From positions 8,286,741-8,350,740 of the forward strand of contig CM049318.1 of assembly GCA_026874595.1 (NCBI GenBank): 64,000 bases of DNA, in the 5' to 3' direction. The notes beneath the pieces are model-generated. The model did not search any database. It was not told where the DNA came from and worked only from the letters and a program-made list of their open reading frames with translations. The stretch comes from Sipunculus nudus. Its lineage: Eukaryota; Annelida; Sipuncula; Golfingiida; Sipunculidae. A program made the translations under genes and the position numbers. Every line of letters begins with the position of its first letter. The first letter of the stretch is position 1. Positions 13,240-24,969 of this stretch are shown here, one piece after another.

Positions 13240-13905
13240 ATTGGGATTCCCTCACAATTGTGGGTTTAAATGAAAATAAGCCATGGTAGGGGATTATCTC
13301 AGGTGAAAGACAGTACTTAACAATTACTTCATGATATAAATTTAAGGAACCATAAATTATTTATTTGAAATAAGGATCAGCACTTTTCAGTTAGGATATT
13401 TTGTCATAATACAAAAGCATTCCCAGTAATAATAATCTTTAGAAAAGAAAACATCAGTAGTATTACAACAGGTGTAATGTCTCTGACTTCCTTATAAAAC
13501 TAAATAATGTCCTCATATATTGTATAATACTACATTTATGATGACCTCTGATTATGTTGCACGCAGGTTGTCATCACATGCCCTAAATGAGCTAAGAAGA
13601 TCTATGTGCTATTTATTAATTTGTAATTATATGTATTCATGTTTGCACTTCCTATGTGCCATGTACTATGCATTTTATCACTTACACATGTAACAGTTGT
13701 AAATAAATTATTCTGTTATAACTTTTCATAGTAAATACATAGATTATATTATATACATACCATTTCTTATAATATGAAAATTTAGTTAAAAGTGTTAAAC
13801 TTTGCTGCAATAGTTTAGAATAGATTGAAGATGTTCCACTAAGTACAAGTAGCAAAGAGGAGTATAACATGTCACATTTTTGTTTAATTGGTTCTAAACT
13901 TTCAG
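13240..13905. other. AT-rich non-coding stretch
   Basis: I see no gene or repeat structure. It ends in a plausible splice acceptor (TTTCAG) at 13905. Confidence 0.4.
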
Positions 13906-14376
13906 AACAAGGCTGATGAGGACTTTAAAGTCTCTGATGATGGTGTAGAAGAAATGGAGAATGGTAAGTAAAAACAAACCTAAGAGAACTGGTAAGAGAA
14001 GTTAATGTCAAGCAGAGAGAGGAGCAAGTTGCAATGAGAGTGGAGGAATTAATAAAGCAGTTTGATGAACTGAAGAAAAGAGAGAACAAACTAGAGAAGA
14101 AGGAGGCTGAGACTAGAAAGAGAGAAGAAAGGCAATGAATCAGAGGAAAGGAGGTACTATTTAGAGAACAGAAGGTTCAAATAAAGGATAAAACCCTTCA
14201 GGTTAAGGAAGTTGAGGTAAAGCATCAGGAGTAGTAAATTAAACAGAAACAGGAGATCATTAAAGCCAGAGACTTTGATGTGAAACAGAAAGAAGATGAA
14301 TTATAACAAAGAGAGGAAAGGGCCAGAGAAGTGCTCATGGAAAAAAAACAAGCCAAGAAACATCTGGTACCAGTGA
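13906..14376 (+). pseudogene. Decayed coiled-coil coding sequence
   Basis: A small exon-like piece (13906-13963) sits between TTTCAG and GGTAAGT and encodes an acidic segment (NKADEDFKVSDDG...). From 13968 a second frame encodes strongly heptad-like, Lys/Glu-rich sequence (LVREVNVKQREEQ..., ELKKRENKLEKKEAE), broken by TGA near 14138, tandem stops near 14232 and another stop near 14303. The same frame stays coiled-coil in character to about 14376. A long coiled-coil protein of unknown identity is the only supportable call. It may be a retrocopy or transposon-derived, and the stops show it is not translated whole. Confidence 0.5.
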
Positions 14377-14699
14377 GTAGCATCTTGATATTTTTTCTGA
14401 CCCAGTAGTGTTAATTCTAAGGTAACATATTTCATTGGGACTTTTACCCTGGAAAATATAAACAGGAGGCATGAATCCACTAGATATTTCCCTACATGCA
14501 TAATATTTATTGCTTATGTACCTTTGTGTGTGTTGTAAAACACCTTATATATAAAAGACCTTATATTGTGTTACATACATAGAATACGTGAGGTCACTTA
14601 CTGCCAGGTACCAGCAAAAATCAGAGGCATGATTAAAGAGAAGCATGGTATCTCTTCTAACTTGACAGTACTCTAACTTTGTGGCATCAGAGATGCCAA

Positions 14700-15180
14700 A
14701 ACATCATAAGACATATGGATGGACAAAAATAAGGGTTGATGTAAGTGGTAAAACCTGTCATATGTAAAAGGTAATGTCCTCCTAGATCTATGGACATGCG
14801 AAATTTCAGGTCAATATGTTAAAATCATCTTCTGATAAATGGTGGGAGTTACAACACCTCTGTGTTATGGAAGGGGGGGGGGGGGGGAGGCTTATCCATT
14901 AACAAATGGATATGGATGATAACCCTGGATAGATGGGTGGGCTCCAAACTGATCAAAGGACCCATATTTTTAAAGAGCTCTTAACTATCCCTTAAGATAA
15001 ATTCTGCTGCCATACAAGATTTCTTGAAATATATCAAAATTTGTGCGATTTTTCCCCAAAATTGACCTATTCATGGTCAAGGTCACTCTCCTAGTAAAGG
15101 TCATAACCCCATTTTAAATAGACTTTGTCCTCTCACCCATATCTATGCACATGTCAAGTTTGGTAAAGATCCACGAAATA
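14700..15180. repeat. GGTCAAGGTCAC-type interspersed repeat with a poly-G run
   Basis: Contains GTCAAGGTCACTC and related phrases resembling the repeats at 10.4 and 60.1-61.0 kb, plus a long uninterrupted G run at about 14872-14888. No coding sequence. Confidence 0.45.
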
Positions 15181-15184
15181 TTTT

Positions 15185-15925
15185 TGTTATGCTTTCGTGT
15201 CGTGGCAGTGGACCAGCTCACATGAAATGTTGTGGAGAAACACAAGACACAAGAAGCTTGTCAGCTTTGCATCAAGGGCCTTGCATTACCATAAACATGT
15301 TCGATTTGTTGTGCAATGGAAATGCGTGTAGGGTTGCATTGGTTTCTTTTCCAACACAAATCCACACATATCGTGCAGTGGAACTGGACATGCAACTCTC
15401 TTTTCAAGACACAAACTGACATGCAGCGCCACATGGAGTGAGTGGGTCAATGTCAAGGGCACTTCCATGCATTTCAGCCAATCAGGAGGCAATTCTGGTA
15501 TTTGTGTACAACAAGGCAAATGGCAAGCGGTCAGGTCGAGGATAGAGGTGTGTCAGAAGAAAAAAAGAGATAGCAGTACTATGATGAAGGCACAGTGAGG
15601 AACAACAGAGCCAGAACGGCATGTTGCCCACCTGAGGAACCTGAGGAACCAATGTCATAGGCTCAAAACACAACAGAGAATGACATAGCGACAGACAATG
15701 CAACATATACCCAGACACCTCAGTGTCATGAACCCCGTAACATGCTAGGCACGAAACCAACACAACCAAGAGTGTGTCATTTGATTTCTGTGTAGGGTAT
15801 CGTCGGGCTGTGTTGAGAAGTGTGTCAGCTTTGGTGGGTTCACCCCTTTACTAATAAGGTTACCCAGGCAGGGCTGAAGTGACAAGAAGGAGCTGCCAGC
15901 TGGGAATTGACAATGCAAGTTAATA
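15185..15925. other. No recognisable gene
   Basis: Several overlapping short frames occur on both strands (for example 15189-15419 + and 15482-15769 -), but none has a domain, splice context or codon pattern that sets it apart. Confidence 0.4.
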
Positions 15926-15927
15926 CA

Positions 15928-16181
15928 ATATGCCTCCAAATAAAAATTCAATTTCTAGCTCAAATTTTTAGCTTTTATTTTCAAATTTCAAATTTTAAAG
16001 GTTTAAATCCTTACTGTGAAAATGAAATCAATAGTGCTAATAGGATAAAAAATGTGCCATTGTCTAAGTTGGGCCAAATTCCATACAATTATGCTAATAA
16101 CCCCCCAAAATATTACAAAATTACGATCTGATTTCTTGTATACCATTTAAACTTGAATAATTAAAGATATATCCTTAGAAA
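15928..16181. repeat. Interspersed repeat family B, fragment
   Basis: The sequence around GCTTTTATTTTCAAATTTC and the following 150 bp is repeated at about 36650-36760 and 37305-37440. This copy is cut off where the family A unit starts at 16182. Confidence 0.55.
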
Positions 16182-19100
16182 ACAAGGCCTACAGGCCTAA
16201 TGCGAACCTGTGCATTGGGAAATACACCAGGTATAATGCTTCAATGCTGGACCATTACTTTTCATGTATATGAACAATGCAAGTACTAAACATTTTGAAT
16301 ATGAAACAATTACACAAACATCACTGCTGAAATTCTGGCATGGGTGCACACAACACAAAAATGATTGTAGCTGGCACCACCAGTCTTGTAGACAACAAAG
16401 CTATCAGAGATATATACATATGCCAAATTTCAGACTGATATATCAAACCCTTCCTGAGAAAAACGCAGGGACACTCTGTGCAAAGTCATTGTAGGTTGCA
16501 ACACCTGTCTCGTTAGCAAGAAAGTCATCAAAGACACACAGACAGGTCAAAATATTAGACCAATACATCAAACTTACCTAGAGTTTGATGCATGGGGCTG
16601 ACCAGGCTTAGGTGAGAAAGGCAGTTGCCCCGAGTGAACTGTGACAAATTGCTTGCTCAGGCTACTGCACTGAGTGAACTCATGACCTGCACCTGGCAAG
16701 ACTGAGTGAACTTTTGACCTGTACCTGGCTGCACTGAGTGAACTCTTGACCTGTTGCATAATCTGACACACTTGGCAGTCTGCCAAAGCTATAAATAGAG
16801 CCAGGCTGAACTTTGGTGCCAAATCTGATGCAGTGGGCAGTCTGCCAATGCTATAAATAGAATGCAGCAACTGCACTGAGTAAACTCCTGACCTATACCT
16901 GGCTGCACTGAGTGAACTCTTGACCTGTTGCCTAATCTGATACAGTTATCAGTCTGACAATACCATAAATAGATCCAGACTGACCTTTGGCCTGTTGCCA
17001 AATCTGAAATAGTAGCCACACCTATGCATAAGCTCTCAGATTGGCTCCGCATGCAGCCCTGAGGGGCATGACACACATGAGGTGATCACATGATATATAT
17101 GAGTTGATCACATGCTACCTATGAGTTGATCACATAGTGCCCATGAGGTGTTCACATGTCACCCATGAGGTGATCACATGCATTGTGCTTGGCTGCACTG
17201 ATTGAACTCTTGACCTATATCTGGCTGCACTGAATGAACTCTTGATCTGTTGAGGTGATCACAATGTGCCCATGAGGTGTTCACATGTCACCCATGAGGG
17301 GATCACATGCCTTGTGCTTGGCTGCACTGAATGAACTCTTGATCTATTGCCAAATCTGAAACAGTTGGCAGTTTCTTAACCTATGTAAATATACAGACAC
17401 AATCTTGGCCTGTTGGCAAATCTGTTTACACATACTGAAAGACTTTGGCTAAAATGCTTTTTTTCAAGCTGAAATATTCATAAACTTTTTATCAAAATAT
17501 CTAGAAAAATAAAAGATTCAGTTCTTTCATTGTTAAAGGTCCAATAATTCTGCCAAAAAATCATTCAAGTAAACTTGAACAAAGGCCACCTAAGAATAAT
17601 TTTGGTGCCATGTAACAGAAGTTATAACTGAAACAATAATTTTGTAGAAGAACAGTTTTGCAGTCCTCAGTTTGAGTTAGACATAATAATGGCCATAAGA
17701 CCAACCTAAGTTTTTCTGATATTATTGAAATAACCATGTCCTACGATAATTGTTTTGAAAAATTGAACGATTCAACTTGACAGTTTCATCATAAACATTT
17801 TAAGCTGAAAGAGGCTAAAATTATGAGGTTTTTGCCCATAAAAAACCGGTCAATGTAGGTGGCATGAACTTGCTACTTCAAATATGAGTCATGTGACCAA
17901 CATTTGCACAATACTTGGTAATGCTAGCTTCTGTCATTTCTGAGATAACTATGTCAGTATGCTTACTTGGCCAAATGACCGCTCAAATGCAAACCATTTG
18001 AACAAACTTGAGAGTGCTTGCCTCTGGGATCATTTCTGTAAAATATTGAACAATTTGGCTGGACCATTTACAAGAAGACTTTTAAAAGGTTTTTCAGCTT
18101 TTCCCCTATAAAATTTAAGTAAATGCAGATAGCAAAAACTGGTAGTTCCTGATATTCCTGAGAAATTATGGGTTTATGTACAGATGACCAATGACCCCCG
18201 TACAAAAACATAAGCTGAATCCCACAACATTTGATATGTGACAGATAACTGCATAAAATCTGGGGATGGTAGCTCCTGCAATTCCTGAGAAATTATGGGT
18301 TGATATACAGATGACCAATGACCCCCGTACAAAAAATGGTCAATGCAGGTGGCGCCACCAATACCTGAATTTCACATATGACTCATGTGACCAACACTGG
18401 CATAAAATTTGGTGATGATAGCTCTGGCCGTTTCTGAGATTGTCATTTTAGTATTCTTTTTTTGGACAGATGACTAGGTTCAACTTCCTGTAATTCGGCC
18501 AAAATTCAAATAACTTGAACCATTTGAACAAACTTGAGAGAGATGGTATAAAAGATTATTTCTGTGAAATATTGAACAAATTGGCTTGACCATTTCAGAG
18601 GAGAAGATTTTTAAAGGTTTTCAGCTTTTTCTCTATAAAATCTATGAAAATGCAGATTTTTTCAGATGGCTAATTTTTTGCATTAAATTTCATGATGCTA
18701 GCTCCAGTCATTTTCGAAATAGTATGGGTTAACGTATACCTGTGATTGTAAACATTGCCTGGCATGAGGAATATCTAAAATCATAAATCTACATTTTTTT
18801 AAAGTTTTAAAAAAACATTCTTGTCAATATTAACCAAAGATAACCTGAAATCTAAATGTCTGGAGGCATGATGTAACAGATGCTGGTAAACTGGTTCCAG
18901 GCTAGATGTATCTAACTCACACAGCTAACATATATGGTAAAAATAACTCCATTCAATCTTTACTATTCAGCCAAAATTCATTCTTTGGAACCATAAAAGA
19001 CAATTATTATAAAAATTATTCAGGGGATTATTCTTGTAAAATATTAAACAAATTGGCCTCAGTGGCATCAGTCAAAAAACGTTTTGCAGGTTTATAACTC

Positions 19101-19942
19101 ATATGGGAAAATAAAGCAAAATGGCTAAGTTAAGCTTCCAAAACCATTTGAACAAACTTGAATTATCAACATCTAAGGATAATTAATGTGTGAGATTTAA
19201 GAATTTGGCCCAGTGGTTTTTGAGAAGAAGATCTTTGTAGCAACTGAGCTAAAATGGGCTGTTATGGCATATGACTAAATTCAGCTTCCCATAACTTAGC
19301 CAAAAGTCACTGAACTGACACCATTTGAACAAACTTCAGAAAGCACTACCCTAGGATCATTTCTGTGCGATATTAAACAATTTGGCCAAATGGTTTCAGA
19401 GAAGATGTTTTTTTTAGCTGTCAGTATGATACCAGCACTGATGACCCCCGTTCAAAAAAGGCCGATGCAGGTGGCGCCACCAATACCTGAATTTCAGACA
19501 TGACTCATATGACCAACATTGGCATAAAATTTGGTAATGACAGCTCCAGCCGTTACTAAGATTGTAATTTTAGTATGCTTTTTTGAACAGATGACTAAGT
19601 TCAACTAGCTGTAACTTGGCCAAAAATCACCGAACTTAAACCATTCGAACAAACTTGAGAGAGATTGTTCCAGGGATCATTTCTGTGAAATATTGGACAA
19701 TTTGGCTGAACAGTTTTGGAGAAGAAAGTTTTTAAAGTTTTTTTAGCTTTTGCTCTATAAAATCTAAGAAAATGCAGTTAGCAAAAAAATAAGCAAAATC
19801 CGATAGAGTTTTTTAGATGACTAATTATTTGCAGAAAATTTCTAGATGCTAACTCTTGCCGTTTTCAAGATAGTATGGGTTAATAAACAGACGGATGCCG
19901 GATGACGCCACACCATCTCATAAGCTCACAGGTTCGCTAAAA
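16182..19942. repeat. Interspersed repeat family A, second complete-looking unit
   Basis: Starts with AAGGCCTACAGGCCT and GCGAACCTGTGCA (16186-16214) and ends with AAGCTCACAGGTTCGC (about 19921-19937), the same end signatures as the 3633-7168 unit. Its 17880-19750 part is the paralogue of 1690-3632. It contains a short tandem array (16590-17360). No protein-coding content is supported; the 63-codon frame at 18906-19097 is shared only with the other copy. Confidence 0.65.
16590..17360. repeat. Degenerate tandem array (CTGCACTGAGTGAACTC and GATCACATG units)
   Basis: Units built on CTGCACTGAGTGAACTC-TTGACCTGTTGCC-AATCTGA alternate with 25-35-bp units built on CATGAGGTGATCACATG. Phrases recur at about 16670, 16730, 16875, 16900, 17200, 17220 and 17320. 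The minus-strand frames across it are repeat artefacts. Confidence 0.6.
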
Positions 19943-19954
19943 AAATCCCTAGCT

Positions 19955-20390
19955 TGAACAATTATCTTGTTAGGTTTTTAAATAAATTTCCTAATTTTTG
20001 ACAGAGTCCTTATGTTTGAGCCCACAACTTCAATAATTTACACAATCTTGAGCTAATTTCTTGGAAGTACAAAGGAGATATTTACAGGAATGGTTTTATC
20101 AAACATGAATGTATTAACACCAGTGGTTTTCATAGTTGGCAGTTCTGAGGTATTTACTTGAAAACAATGGTTTATCCTAAAGTTCTCAAAGGAATAATGT
20201 CGCAATGACCCAGTTTTCTGTTTGGCAGGAGTACTTGTGCACACTAACTGTATGTAGAATAATGGATTTGCAGGTCCAATGGTTTCAAAATGTGCCTTGT
20301 TAATGGACGGCTTGACAGAAGACAACAAAGGACCATCACTTTAGCACAGATTACTTATAATTATATAGTCAGCTGAGCTAAAAACTATAA
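19955..20390. repeat. Interspersed repeat family B, copy
   Basis: Resembles 36860-37300 and 37540-38030 and ends in the same ATAGTCAGCTGAGCTAA signature (about 20366-20382) found at 38013-38025. No gene. Confidence 0.55.
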
Positions 20391-21180
20391 CTGGTATCCC
20401 ATTCACAAGGGAAACTGGTCAATGGGAACCAGCAAATGAGACAATAGTCTCTAACAGTGACCTAGGGTGGTGCTCAGCTAGCCACCATTCAGATCTCACT
20501 GGGAACACAGTGGGAGCACTTGCGCTTCCCGTCTGCCAATCAGGGGAACAATTATGTTCAGTATGGCACCCACACATTCTGGCAAATCATAGCTAAATAT
20601 AGCAGTTACTGTTATGTAGATTATGTTAAGCACTATCTGATTGGTCCGCTCAATTAGGATATTTGAAATAGTTTCACTGGAAACCATTTAGTATCCATGC
20701 AGTGTAGTTGTTAAAACCCAAGTCCCTAGTCTTAAACATACAGTATATAAAAGAAATATCCATAACACCAATAACATTTCCATTATATCATCGTCAAAAT
20801 TAGGCCTGCAAATACAATATGACCCCCTTAATGAATTCCCATTTCCAAAACCCTGTCTGTGTCTCCATATATATTGTACAATAAAAGTTCACAAAAATGA
20901 AATTATGAATGTCAACTATGTTTTAATGTGTGGTTTACTATTTGTTATCAGACCATACTATACCTTTTAATAGTGTCATAAAAACAGAAAAAAATATTCA
21001 GTAAAATATATAAAGAATGCGCCACCACTTTTCAGGAACTGACAAAACTAGTCATGGTCAATATTCAAGGCAAGAATCATGACAATTCATGCATATATTA
21101 TCAAGATATTGAAGGTTTTGAATATATTTTTTCATTATTCTGGGGGGTGCTTTCAAGCCACATAGCTCGGAGGCTTTAGG
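20391..21180. other. Non-coding stretch
   Basis: I see no exon, RNA or repeat structure beyond AT-rich sequence. Confidence 0.4.
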
Positions 21181-21498
21181 TCACAGTGACCTAATTTCAG
21201 GTTTCCCAGTGAATATGTGGAAGAGATGAACTGGTGCTGCTGAACGCCTGGCACAGTCATTCAAACAATCCATTTGGAAACCTGCTTGTCCAGTGTCCAC
21301 CAGAAGCAACTCTACAGGACTTCCTGATGCAGTGTCATCATACACCGAAGTATTTGTGGAAAAAGAAGTGAGGAGAGCATTCCATTCAACTGCAATTATG
21401 GGAGGATACAAGGACCTTGGCGGTGATGGGCCAGGGGTGCTGTTGAAGGTGACTGTCAGGGTATTGTAGCCATGGGGATTGATCCTGATAAGCTTCAT
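21181..21498 (-). CDS. Unrecognised open frame, 105 codons
   Basis: The frame has balanced, non-repetitive composition (for example LLVDTGQAGFQMDCLNDCARR) and starts with ATG at 21498. No domain, signal peptide or transmembrane helix is evident, and I cannot see matching exons nearby. It may be an orphan exon, a transposon remnant or chance. Confidence 0.25.
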   Translation of the reverse strand: MKLIRINPHGYNTLTVTFNSTPGPSPPRSLYPPIIAVEWNALLTSFSTNTSVYDDTASGSPVELLLVDTGQAGFQMDCLNDCARRSAAPVHLFHIFTGKPEIRSL

Positions 21499-21889
21499 CC
21501 CCCTCTACAAGCTTAAAAGGAGCAGATTATCATAACATCAGGTTTTCAGGTGAATTCAATGCAGAGATTACCTGTGATGATCTCACAGTCCTGGACATAG
21601 TCCATGTAATTTAAGGTGTTCAAGGGTATATCATGGTATACTGCCCAGAAATTAGGTTTCCTGCCAACAGAAAACCCTACTCAGCTCATTAACTCAAATG
21701 CCACTAACAGGACTGCACAACGCAATGGTGTCATCACAGCTGAGAACAATATATGGGTATTTCCAAAGTTTTTTTTTATGGAAACCTCTGAGCCAGGCCA
21801 GGGGAAGAATTTCTAATAGAGCTGGAGGATGACTCTGTTCCATTTTGTGTAAAGGACCCTATGGATATGTCAGAAGGGGGGTGCCGATA

Positions 21890-22757
21890 CTGACAGGTGC
21901 ATAAAGTATGATGGTGTTATACACAAGGCTGAGAGTTTCAGCATGCTGGGTAACATGTGCATAAAGTGTGAAGGTGACATACACAAGGCTGAGAGTTTCA
22001 GCATGCTGGGTAACATGTGCATAAAGTGTGAAGGTGACATACACAAGGCTGAGAGTTTCAGCATGCTGGGTAACATGTGCATAAAGTGTGAAGGTGACAT
22101 ACACAAGGCTGAGAGTTTCAGCATGCTGGGTAACATGTGCATAAAGTGTGAAGGTGACATACACAAGGCTGAGAGTTTCAGCATGCTGTGAACATGTGCA
22201 TAAAGTGTGAAGGTGACATACACAAGGCTGAGAGTTTCAGCATGCTGGGTAACATGTGCATAAAGTGTGAAGGTGACATACACAAGGCTGAGAGTTTCAG
22301 CATGCTGGGTAACATGTGCATAAAGTGTGAAGGTGACATACACAAGGCTGAGAGTTTCAGCATGCTGGGTAACATGTGCATAAAGTGTGAAGGTGACATA
22401 CACAAGGCTGAGAGTTTCAGCATTATTGTGGATGGGTAACGTGTGTATAAAGTGTGAAGGTGACATACACAAGGCTGAGAGTTTCAGCATGCTGGGTAAC
22501 ATGTGCATAAAGTGTGAAGGTGACATACACAAGGCTGAGAGTTTCAGCATGCTGGGTAACATGTGTATAAAGTGTGAAGGTGACATACACAAGGCTGAGA
22601 GTTTCAGCATTATTGTGGATGGGTAACGTGTGTATAAAGTGTGAAGGTGACATACACAAGGCTGAGAGTTTCAGCATTATTGTGGATGTGTAACGTGTGC
22701 ATAAAGTGTGAAGGTGACACACACCATGCAGGCTGAGAGTTTCAGCATCATCATGGA
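21890..22757. repeat. 60-bp minisatellite, 14 units
   Basis: The unit reads GTAACATGTGCATAAAGTG..., then GAAGGTGACATACACAAGG and CTGAGAGTTTCAGCATGCTG. Fourteen units are countable by the shared GCTGAGAGTTTCAG. Units 1-4 are almost identical. Unit 5/6 has a 1-bp contraction, and units 9, 12 and 13 carry a longer ATTATTGTGGATGG variant, so the array has variant interspersion. Because 60 is a multiple of three and the unit lacks stops in several frames, long frames appear on both strands (up to 246 codons). They are not genes. Confidence 0.95.
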
Positions 22758-22891
22758 TTGGGTGGAGGTGGCAGAGTGTGCAGACAGCAGCAGTACATTC
22801 GCTGTATACATTGCCTTACTGTATGTATTCAATGTGGCCCTGCCCCAGAGCTGCAGTCATTCACTGCAGTTTTTCACTATGTGTTTTTTAG

Positions 22892-23525
22892 GCATCAAGG
22901 ATGACACTGGCCACACTAAAAGAACAAGGTCACTCTTTGTGATTCTTGAAGAAAAAGAAGTTTTGCTAAAACAAAAGAAAAGCTAAAACCACATTACTGT
23001 GTTACATGTCTATGATCATGGATACGACAGTTTCAAGAATTTTTCACAATGTGTCTTCTAGGCATCAAGGATGAGACTGGCCACACTAAAAGAACAAGGT
23101 CACTCTTTGTGAAGCTTGGAGAAAAAAAAGTTTTGCTAAAACAAAAGAAAAGCTAAAACCCCATTACTGTGTTACATGTCTATGATCATGGATACGACAG
23201 TTTCAAGAATTTTTCACAATGTGTCTTCTAGGCATCAAGGATGAGACGGGCCACACTTAAAAAACAAGGTCACTCTTTGTAAAGCTTGGAGAAAAAGAAG
23301 TTTTGCTAAAACAAAAGAAAAGCTAAAACCCTATTACTGTGTTACATGTCTATGATCATTGATACAACAGTTTCAAGAATTTTTCACAATGTGTCTTCTA
23401 GGCATCAAGGATGAGACTGGCCACACTAAAAGAACAAGGTCACTCTTTGTAAAGCTTGGAGAAAAAGAAGTTTTGCTAAAACAAAAGAAAAGCTAAAACC
23501 CCATTACTGTGTTACATGTCTATGG
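22892..23525 (+). repeat. 170-bp tandem array of an exon-like cassette, four copies
   Basis: GGCATCAAGGATGA recurs at exactly 170-bp spacing (22891, 23061, 23231, 23401). Each unit has a pyrimidine-rich tract ending in TAG just before a short open frame of about 31 codons (GIKDETGHTKRTRSLF..., EVLLKQKKS) and its own TAA (22984, 23154, 23324, 23494). Copy 3 has a stop in the middle (CACACTTAA). This could be a tandemly duplicated 3'-terminal exon or a satellite that happens to be open. No domain is recognised. Confidence 0.7.
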
Positions 23526-23529
23526 ACAT

Positions 23530-24965
23530 ACATCTAGACAGTTTCCAGAAAAACAGTTTAAATATAGATAAACATTAAATTAAAGGTGTCTAGTGGCAGT
23601 TTTTTCTCGACAATACATGTTCTTTATTTACCATTTTTTCAAACTACAGATAATATAAACAAACCAGAACTCAAGGGCTTTATATTTTTTATGAATAAAA
23701 TATCTATTCTAAATGAAAAATGTTAGCAACCAAAATAGCATACAATCCTAGTTAACATTATGATAATGGTATTTTTTATTTCTAATTATTTTTTTCAAGC
23801 AAATTAATCTTATCCTCAAATGAAGTCACATAATTATCTCACAGTTAAACGTACCAATAAGATTGCCATTCTTGGATTCTTAATTGTATATACAATGGAT
23901 ATTTTGGGAATCATTTGCTATTGTATAAAGAATGTGCATTTTGTAGGTTGTGTACGATGTAAGTTATAAATTTGTGTCTTGTTATGTTTCTTTAACAGTG
24001 GATTTTATGAAAGCTGAAGTTTACATATAGAGATATTCAATTTGTTTATATATATATGTGTGTGTGTGTAATGTTTCACAGATGTACACATTTAAAATAT
24101 AAACTGTGTATAGGTATATACAGTTTCTTGCACTTCAGCAAATTAGCCTTGACAGTTCTGGTCATGTTTTGTTGTATAAAATTTTGTTTTGTTTTTTTCA
24201 ATACAGCATTTTTCATGATCAGCATTCTACAGCCTTTAAAACCAAGTTAAGCATTTACATTTTTGAACAGTTTAACTTTAAATTTCTCTGCTGGTTCATT
24301 ATATGACATTCATATTTTTATTATTTTATAGCCATGTAGATGTATCCATATTTCAGTATTCACAGTTATGATTGCAAGGTCATAAAGGACAAATGCAGTT
24401 TAATTTCATTTATATTTGCATATTAGGTGTGATTTGGAAACCTATAGGTCAGGTTTATTACATATTTGAGATGTGGACATGCGTAATTGTTTTGAAATCT
24501 GTCTTTAACTTAACAATTTTAAGTAATAAATATTTTAAATTTACTCTGTTTTGAATGGTCTCATGCATTATTCATCTTTAATAAAAATCTGTGACTGTTT
24601 TAACTCCCTGCAGTTCCTTCAACATCTTGCATGGACGGTTCCAGGGAATAAGGACTACCATGCCCAGTCTCCCTCCTTTTAGAGCCACCAAACCTCTATA
24701 TTGGTAAACATAACATTTTATGGACCCCCCCCCCCTTCCCCCCTGCCAGGTGACCCATGGTCAAATTAAAATGAAGTATCATTGACCAACATATTTGTCT
24801 AGCTGACTAAACACTCCTTCCAGCTGACTTACATGAGCCCTGTAATCCTAGACTAACAAGTTTGTCTGGATGACTAATCACTTCCTCAGGCTGACTAAGG
24901 GAGTTCCTCAGTTTGACTAACCCCCTACTCACTGGAGACCCCATGGCTGGACTAACCTAATTTAG
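23530..24965. other. AT-rich non-coding stretch with short repeats
   Basis: Contains a short TG run at about 24056-24069, a C-rich run at about 24723-24740, and loosely repeated GCTGACTAA phrases at 24790-24930. No gene is supported. Confidence 0.45.
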
Positions 24966-24969
24966 TAAC

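Noticed and set aside
21870-22610. 246-codon minus-strand frame and several ~80-100-codon plus frames
   Set aside because: They are translations of the 60-bp minisatellite, whose length is a multiple of three. The same DNA is open in several frames on both strands.
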